NCBI GenBank assembly: GCA_028753945.1
Contig: JAPNXP010000005.1
Coordinates: 2,728,001-2,792,000 of the forward strand
Direction: 5' to 3'
DNA: 64,000 nucleotides
DNA from: Hexactinellida sp. DTS-2022
Taxonomy: Eukaryota; Porifera; Hexactinellida
Shown piece after piece: positions 57,530-64,000 of the stretch. Numbering within the stretch: the stretch's first letter is position 1; each line of letters begins with the position of its first letter. A program made the position numbers and the translations under genes. A model generated the notes under the pieces. It was not told the origin of the DNA and ran no database searches. It saw nothing but the letters and a program-made list of their open reading frames with translations.

Positions 57530-57692
57530 AATTTGAAAATGCGGTAGTCGTATTCAGCATAATTATGTACTATTAGGAGATTTGGAAGTTTGTTTCTATT
57601 TAAATGCTGTTTCAATTCCCCCATCACTTTAATACAACCCGACAAACAAACAAGCAGCCTCACAGCACTTGACTTTTAATAATATATATATA
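57530..57692 (-). mobile_element. Helitron family 2 fragment
   Basis: Shares CAATTCCCCxATCACTTTAA and a GACAAACAAAC run with 50600-50861. It ends with a decayed start TATATTATTAAAAGTC on the minus strand. Confidence 0.5.
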
Positions 57693-57716
57693 ATCGTTTA
57701 GATACTGAGTCAAAAC

Positions 57717-58505
57717 ACTGGATATAAGTTTCGGATCCCTTTTATGATGTTGTTAAAGATGTTATCCTTGTTTCTCCTCCTCCAACAACCCTCAGCCAGA
57801 TGTGTTTCCAACAGTTCATCAGGATTAGTAGTTGATCCTCTTCTCATTCTTTTCTTAACAATGTTCCAGCTACCTTCAATTCCTTGAGTGTGCACACCAG
57901 TAGTTGGATTCACGAAGTTCTCACTATGGTTCACAGTGTGATGCGTGTACTGGGGTGTATGAGCCAAGATATTGTATGCAGCCCACTCATCTTAGTATAC
58001 TACGGAGCCAGGTAGGACGTAATGCTGGATAAGGGGTAGCAGAGTTTCAGCAGATCTATCTGGTACACATAACATAACCATTCGGCCTGATTCTCACTCG
58101 ACTATTCCAAAAACCCAAGTCCCCACTACTAATCTTCCGCGGTTGTATTTACGTTTGCCGAACTTGGATTCATCAATCTCCACGATAATTCCGGGCCCAC
58201 CTAAGGGTTCAGCATCTTGTATGATCTCTTCAACACAGATATCCCTCATAAAGTTCTTCCAATCAACAACAGTAGCTGGTGCCCACTGCAATTGCTTCTC
58301 CATAATAGCGTGAGGACTTAATGTCCTCACACCAGAGATACATGAATTGGAGAAGCGAAGTAAGCGAGAGTTTGGAAGGATGAAAGAAGGAACCAAAACG
58401 GATTGAACAGGAACTCGTGCATGCGCGACATTTCCACATGTAACCATCCTGGGAGTTGGCGTAGGCACCCTCATACATTTCCTCCCCACATTTGCATTGC
58501 ATTGC
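57717..58505 (-). pseudogene. Merlin/IS1595 (ISXO2-like) transposase
   Basis: Read leftwards from 58505. An N-terminal zinc ribbon comes first (CKCGEEMYEGAY, then WKCRACTSSCSIRFGSFF), then LLQFMYLWCED. After a frameshift near 58315 come GIIVEIDESKFGKRKYNRGR (first Asp) and WVFGIVE, then a TGA where Arg is usual. Next are TLLPLIQHYVLPGSVVY, a TAA, and DEWAAYNIL (second Asp). The last block is YTHHTVNHSENFVNPTTGVH, then TQGIEGSWNIVKKRMRR (Glu) and WRRR. All three DDE positions survive. The order matches IS1595-type transposases, whose eukaryotic relatives are Merlin elements. One frameshift and two stops make it a pseudogene of about 263 codons, near full length. The element ends were not identified. 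Confidence 0.85.
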
Positions 58506-59503
58506 ACGAGCTAAAAGGCCATAATCCCGTAACCAGTTAATTGTGTGTTAGTAGTTTGATGTTAGTGTCGGAAATTATAGTTGCGATTTGTAATGGGATG
58601 TAATCCATTTAAAGTTTAGAATAAAATTAATCTGTGTTTATATACTATTTTTTCCCTAACGTAGTAACAATATTTAATGTTTGGAATGCACTGTGGTTGC
58701 TAGAAGAAACAATATCTAGTTAGTAACGACAATTTTTCACATTACAATGCAAACACATTCTTTACGCACAGACTCGTATCTAAAGTCGATTATCTAGACA
58801 ATAATCTGTTTAAATAATTTTATTTATATTATTAAACTAAGACTGTGTTAATTAATAAGGCCAGGTAAAATAAATTAATTGTTTATCAATAAGATTTTTT
58901 CATAAAATACCGATTCCGGGCGGGATTTTTATTTTATTTTGTATTTCAGTAATATGCAAATACACGTATCAGTATCCTATACTAAACAATATTAATTTTA
59001 ATTTAATTAGAATTCACATGACAATGCCAATTAATTAAACGTAATGCCCTCAATACATGACTTATTAAAAATTGATACAATAGGAGTACTTTACACAAGT
59101 TTATAGCTAATATTTGTACAATTTGGTTCAGAAGATACTAAAAGAAATATCCGGACGGGGGTGAATTTTGGGACGGACGGGGATTATAATTAGGTTATTT
59201 TGTTAATATGGCCTAATATAATATTTTAATAGAAATAGTGCTCTACGCAATTTTAAAAGATTACACTGAGCAGGCGGTTTCAGAAAAGTATTATTGCTCA
59301 TTTAAGTAATTGATCTTAGTATAATTTGGTGATTATTATTAGAATTAAGGAGACGTTGTCAATTAACTGTAACAGATTATTCTACTCCTGGAAATAATTG
59401 TTGCATAATTTATCATATGGATGGATGTGTAGCTTTACCAAATTATACAGTTACATGAAAGATATTAGCTGTGGAGCGGATTAAATAGAGTAATAAATAA
59501 TTA
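58506..59503. other. No recognisable gene
   Basis: AT-rich. Short CCGGGCGGGAT and CCGGACGGGG words near 58915 and 59152 may be decayed word-array ends. Nothing else was supported. Confidence 0.5.
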
Positions 59504-59645
59504 TAGAATATGATACCACTCAAATAATTATGTTCAATTTATACTCTGGTAAATATGATACCACCCAAATAATTATGTTCAATTTATACTCTGGTAGAAT
59601 ATGATACCACTCAAATAATTATGTTCAATTTATACTCTGGTAGAA
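59504..59645. repeat. 46-bp tandem repeat, three units
   Basis: Three nearly identical 45-46-bp units, each containing GATACCAC(T/C)CAAATAATTA and ending in ATACTCTGGT. Confidence 0.9.
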
Positions 59646-60389
59646 TTTGGACTTGGATACTAGGACAATAAAAGTATTATAAGTGGCAGCGACGCCTGTT
59701 ATAAACATTACCTTATCTATCGTCTCGTCCTTGTATTATAATTTCAAGCTATTTAGAGAATAACAAATTCCTTAAAGAATCTTAAATTATAGGATAAACC
59801 ATCTAGATTTGATGACCGATTGAAGCAAGTGCAGGAGCAGTTGCTTCATAATTTGTAGATACAGTAGTGTCCGCCTAATATTAATGTCTATAAAAAGGAA
59901 TGTTTCATTATTATCACCATATTTTTTATATAATTATTACTTCCAAACGGTCATTTATTGTTATAATATAAGGTATATATGTGGAAAATAGCAAGTTTGC
60001 AGAGTCAAGCAGTAAAATTGTAGCTAAATAGAATTGATAAATTTGTGATTGCGTAATGAACAGTGTAATTGGAATTCAACATGAAACCTCAAAATCGTCA
60101 ATAGTAAACGAATAAAGCTGTTTAGTCATTAGGAATAGCTTGTATGCATAAGAGTAACTACTGTAATAGCATTGTTTACAGTATAAAAGGCTTCTGTGAT
60201 GTTATCAATTTTCTCCATAGGGTTTGGCTTATAACTGATTTTGGCCGTAACTTTGTCAATTATTGTCCGATTTTGGGTTTCTTTTGGTCTATCTTCATCA
60301 TTTATCGAGTTCTAGACGTGTGCATACAGTGTTTTAGCCTAACTCCACGAAATCTTGGAGGTGTTTATTACTGAAGTTGCACTCAAATA
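59646..60389. other. No recognisable gene
   Basis: Short motif-free frames only. Confidence 0.5.
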
Positions 60390-61020
60390 CCTAGGGGGGA
60401 GTCTAACTCTCCCCTTGGCCGTTGTGGCCTGTTGAAGTGTGGGTATATATTAGAGAAATAGGTGAAATAAGCATAATCAGAGTCAAACCAAAGTGGAGCC
60501 TGATAAACAAAAACATAGGGGGGAGTTTCCCACTACCCCTGGCCGTTAGGGCCTGTTGAAGTGTGGGTCTATATTAGATTAATAAGCTTAATTCGATTCA
60601 AACGAAAGTGGACCACGACAAACACTATACTATGTCGACAGTCTCCCCCTCAACCATGCCGGCTGTTGAAGTGTGGGTATATATTAGAGAAATAAGCATA
60701 AACAGAGTCAAACCAAAATGGACAATGAAAAACAATATCCAGGGTGGGGAGTTTCCCAACTACCCCTGGCAGTTAGGGCCTGTTGAAGTGTGGGTCTATA
60801 TAAGCGAAATAAGCACCATTAGAGTCAAAGCAAAGTGGACCCTGACAAACAAATACCTTGGGGGGAGTCTCCCTCTACCCCTGGCAGTTGAGGCCTGTTG
60901 AATTGTGGGTCTATTTTACAGAAATACGCATAATTAGAGTCAAACAAAAGTGGACCCTGCCAAACAAATACCAAGGGGGAAGTCTCTCTCTACCCCTGGC
61001 CGTTAGGGTTTGTTGAAGTG
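60390..61020. repeat. Minisatellite, about 115-bp period, five units
   Basis: The landmark CCTGTTGAAGTGTGGGT recurs at 60428, 60552, 60662, 60779, 60894 and, changed, 61009, spacing 110-124 bp. Each unit also has GAGTCAAACCAAAGTGGA and a GGGGGGAGT word. One 97-codon frame crosses several units, but I treat it as a repeat effect. Confidence 0.9.
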
Positions 61021-61959
61021 CCAATACAATATTTAGTATAACGTAGATCGGAAGCCATGCGCCACGTAATATGATGGAATTCTGAAAATAGCTCATGAAA
61101 AGTTCAAAAGCCATGATTATATGCTTAGTTGGACTATTACAGGCAATTATCGAGAATTTCAGCTCAATATTCCAAATCAGCGTTAAACTACCCATAGCGC
61201 TAATACAATTTGGTGGCAGGTCCCCTTGACCACAAATAATTCAAAGTTTAATAATATTATGTCAATCATAAGAATTCAGAAAAGTGTATAATAATTCAAC
61301 GTTAGCATGAATCTCTCAGTTTTATATGTTCTAGAATACTCTTGTTACAATTATCCTTTTTTAAGGCCGCACTATACTGCAAATGGGAAATTGAGTTAAA
61401 TACGTTTTCCTGTTAGTTTCACACTGGAAGATGATAATCTGGCAAAAATCTCTTGAATTCTGAGTTGATTTGAAGTCAGAGGGGCTCTGTGACCCAGTAA
61501 TTCTCTGTTGTACAGCAAATTCCGGACGAATGTTGAAATTACGGCCCCACAATGCTCGTCAGATAAATTGAGATTCGATTGTTTTTGGATAGTACCCTGT
61601 AAAGTATACCTACATTTCAAATTTCAGGTGAATCTGACCAATAGTTTTGCTGTAGCGACCTTTCTAGGATCCTGGAATGTGAAGGACATCATGGAGGGTG
61701 ACTTTTTCAAATGGGTTAAGTACATACTTAAGTACAAAACTTAAGTAACCTACTATGTTGACTTAACTTATAAGAATTTTCTTTTATTGACCCTGAGAAG
61801 TTGGTGTTTAATTAGAACATTGTATTATATATCTAGTAGTACTTGCTTTACTTTGGGGAAGTTTTTATTCTATTCTCAACAATTATTACTTTAGTTGTTT
61901 TTTTCTAAAAGTTTCTGTTTTTTTCAGCCGATACTATTCCCTTTGCTCCTCTATTAAGG
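61021..61959. other. No gene; repeat shared with 41.8 kb
   Basis: 61560-61720 is the inverse of 41755-41870 inside the TTAA element (GTGAAGGACATCATGG, GGTGAATCTGACCAATAG). The remainder is unassigned. Confidence 0.5.
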
Positions 61960-62619
61960 CTAATTGTGCTGAGAAAACCTCCATTTGTTTGCAGAGAACC
62001 TCTTGCTGTAGAGGAAGTAGATCAGAGGCTGATAATGACCTCCCTGAAGATTTTTCGGCGCTCCTCTTACTTTTTCGGGTACGTATTCCAACAATTGAAC
62101 TATTTTTACAAGAACTTCTGGTGCGTCGAGGATCATGGAACTTGATTCTATAACAAGTTCTTCAGGTAGGGAATTTGATGGTCCTTCGAACAAGTCTATA
62201 CTACCCGTAATTCCACTAAATGCTGGTGTACCCTCTAGCATATCTGTTACCCTCTCCGTTGCAGTGGTTGACAAGTCTTTGTCAACAGAAAGTATAAGTA
62301 TAGCCTCGTCATTTATCTCTCCAACTGCATTTGGTCTTCCTCCTGTCTGTCTTGATTCTCGACGACTACTGTCCACATGAGACCTTGCAGCTCCCTTGAG
62401 ATTATTCCATTTATTCTTCTTTAACATCTCTTTAACATCTCTATTGTTGCCATGGATCGAGTTAACCTTTTCTACCATATCACTCCACAGTGATTTCTTC
62501 TTCCTATTGAGGTCAGCGCAGTGCCCAGTACCTCTGAGTAAATCACCAGCGGATTGAATTGCGTCAATGAGTGTATACTCTTCCTCTTTGGACCAGTTAC
62601 TTTTTCGAGGTTTTTCCAT
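61960..62619 (-). CDS. Myb/SANT-like DNA-binding protein, Harbinger-associated type
   Basis: An open frame of 219 codons. The N-terminus has NWSKEEEYTLIDAIQS, then KKKSLWSDMVEKVNSI and KKNKWNNLKGAARSHV. This is the Myb/SANT-like (Myb_DNA-bind_5/MSANTD4 type) three-helix domain with its Trp positions. RRESRQTGGRP follows, then GTPAFSGITGSIDLFEG, both typical of this family's middle part. The C-terminal 60 residues are unrecognised. Such proteins are the second gene of PIF/Harbinger transposons, where they help import the transposase and bind DNA, and also occur as domesticated host genes. It lies on the same strand as the HARBI1 remnant at 63245, about 0.6 kb downstream of it. The frame is intact, but its partner is not. 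Confidence 0.7.
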   Translation of the reverse strand: MEKPRKSNWSKEEEYTLIDAIQSAGDLLRGTGHCADLNRKKKSLWSDMVEKVNSIHGNNRDVKEMLKKNKWNNLKGAARSHVDSSRRESRQTGGRPNAVGEINDEAILILSVDKDLSTTATERVTDMLEGTPAFSGITGSIDLFEGPSNSLPEELVIESSSMILDAPEVLVKIVQLLEYVPEKVRGAPKNLQGGHYQPLIYFLYSKRFSANKWRFSQHN

Positions 62620-62865
62620 TTTCTTTAGCTGAAGTTCAAATATTCACTTTAATTTATACTTTGCAATAACAACAGCTGATGCAGTTGTACTCGACGATAT
62701 TTCTCAAGCATGCAAATCGCAGGAACTTCAAAGATAATATTCTTTTTAAAGTTAAAAGAATAAAGCAAGCTAATACAATAGCATTCCATGCATATTATGC
62801 TATGCTATTACATCCCATTTTGCATTACATCCCTAACTTAATTCAAATGCGTTTAGACTCTAGAG

Positions 62866-63114
62866 CAGTGGTTCCCACACTTTTTTATCTCATTCCCCCT
62901 TTTTCAACACCATTTTTTTGCATTCCCCCTTCCCAAGATTGTACAAATTAATTTAATGTTTGTATACTAAGGATACTTTAATGTCAAGGATAAGAATAGT
63001 GTATAATGAACTAATGACCCAAAAGTATGCATAAATCTGCTGAAAAAATGTAAATTTACACCGCAGCCATCCCCCCTAAAAAGTGCCAAATTCCCCCCCC
63101 TTTGGGAACCACTG
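62866..63114. mobile_element. hAT-type MITE (249 bp), CAGTGGTTCCCA ends
   Basis: Ends CAGTGGTTCCCA and TGGGAACCACTG are inverted, with a perfect 8-bp duplication CTCTAGAG (62858-62865, 63115-63122) that is itself palindromic. The subterminal ATTCCCCC word is repeated. It lies between the two Harbinger genes. Confidence 0.9.
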
Positions 63115-63244
63115 CTCTAGAGTCACCTCGGGACAGGGTTAATTTGACCCAATTAACGGTGAAATCTATTAACAGTGGCTCTATTTTGCGGATAATACTG
63201 TATTAACAATATTATATGTCAATATACAATACTGTTTTTAAATA

Positions 63245-63851
63245 TTAGCTTAAATTATGAATGGAGAATTGATCTCGATAAAGTTTGGCAGCCATATGGC
63301 CAGTATCCTCAACCTCCAACAGCTCACTCGGATCAGTTACATTGGAGAATTCGTCATCTAATAGAGGTTGTTTCCACATAATTGCCATATTATACAATAC
63401 TGCACAAGCAACTATTATTCGTAAAAGTTGCTTATTTATTCGTAAAATTGGTTCTTCACTTCTGCCTTCTCAGCTGAGCTTGGCATACTAACAGACTGGT
63501 TGTATGTATCCTGAAAACCTTGTGAAACATCATGAATATAGCGAGAAGCTGAAGACTGGCTTACATTAACTCCATCTCCACATATTATCTGGAACGTTCC
63601 AGAAGCAAAAAACTGAAGTGCAACACAAACCTGTAAATGTGGGTGAGCGGCATGGGAACGATCTGTAAAGTACAAACGATGCGCTCAGTGATTCTTGAAA
63701 TTGATGATCTAGAGAAGCGGAAACGTTGAACAAGTTCCAAATCATCATAACAATCTTATGGATCAATAATATTCCTAAAAATTCTTGGACGTGCCATAGA
63801 TGAAGAGTTTTCTTCTTCTTCTGCTAGAAATAGTGGAATCATTTGTGCCAT
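63245..63851 (-). pseudogene. HARBI1-like: HARBI1-like PIF/Harbinger transposase lacking its core
   Basis: Read leftwards from the ATG at 63851. MARPRIFRNIIDP precedes a stop, then DCYDDLELVQRFRFSRSS, a frameshift near 63680, and YFTDRSHAAHPHLQ. Next is VALQFFASGTFQIICGDGVN followed by SQSSASRYIHDV, the N-terminal helix-turn-helix region of HARBI1 proteins. The next conserved block, RIIVACAVLYNMAI, is the C-terminal motif. Only a few codons separate them, so the DDE catalytic domain (roughly 150 residues in the family) is gone. A 12-bp direct repeat TTATTCGTAAAA marks the junction (63416-63455 region). It cannot catalyse transposition. Confidence 0.8.
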
Positions 63852-64000
63852 TTGTAGGAATTTTGTTAAATTGAATGAATCAGATTTAAATCAGATTTAT
63901 ACTTAATTGCGTAATCAGTTTCAACAAACAATTGATGGATTTATGGTTACTTGGAATGTTAATTTAACGTTAGAATGCTAGATATAAAATTCAAAATAAT

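Noticed and set aside
60608-60901. 97-codon plus-strand frame as a gene
   Set aside because: It runs across minisatellite units and repeats the same peptide (PAVEVWVYI-like), so it is a by-product of the tandem repeat.
9-63999. tRNA or rRNA genes
   Set aside because: I scanned by eye for a tRNA B-box (GGTTCGAATCC-like) with a paired acceptor stem and for rRNA landmarks and found none convincing. A covariance-model scan would settle this.

Overview
The window reads as AT-rich nuclear DNA of an invertebrate animal. The evidence is the mix of metazoan-type transposon genes (THAP/P-element, FLYWCH-MULE, GINGER integrase with GT-AG introns, HARBI1 plus Myb-like, IS1595/Merlin, BED-type hAT), Helitrons, simple repeats, and the absence of any operon-like gene run. 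I recognise no host housekeeping gene, tRNA, rRNA or CRISPR array. I cannot name the species.

Layout. 0-9 kb: scattered repeats, a hAT transposase 3' part (4.0-4.7 kb), a TTAA-flanked element (5.1-5.8 kb) and a first P-element-like remnant (6.3-7.6 kb). 9.6-10.8 kb: a nest of at least three, probably four, hAT-type elements. 13.9-16.8 kb: Helitrons joined head-to-tail, one split by a hAT element. 17.1-19 kb: a Ty3/Gypsy pol remnant cut by MITEs. 19.9-21.1 kb: a terminal-inverted-repeat (TIR) element carrying a RING-finger reading frame. 21.1-26.1 kb: a BED-hAT pseudogene, a GINGER2/KRBA2-like integrase fragment and a second, longer P-element-like gene whose THAP domain is cut by the next unit. 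26.1-33.3 kb: a 7.2-kb palindrome with near-identical 3.3-kb arms around a 410-bp spacer. 33.9-35.5 kb: a MULE pseudogene. 36-42 kb: fold-back, pogo-like and TTAA elements. 42.9-45.8 kb: a complete MULE with tandem-array ends and a 9-bp target duplication. 49.4-56.2 kb: a Helitron interrupted by a fold-back element and by a complete GINGER1-like transposon, which itself holds a complete Helitron. 57.7-58.5 kb: a Merlin/IS1595-like pseudogene. 60.4-61.0 kb: a minisatellite. 62.0-63.9 kb: a Myb-like gene beside a HARBI1 gene that has lost its catalytic core.

The genes do not form a pathway; the window is a transposon graveyard whose order of insertion can be read. Many elements keep target-site duplications (TSDs) that I could match by eye, and several insertion sites can be compared with an uninterrupted copy elsewhere in the window. 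A recurring theme is elements whose terminal repeat word is amplified into arrays, seen in hAT-like, MULE-like and RING-bearing elements. All homology calls come from motif recognition by eye; no search was run.
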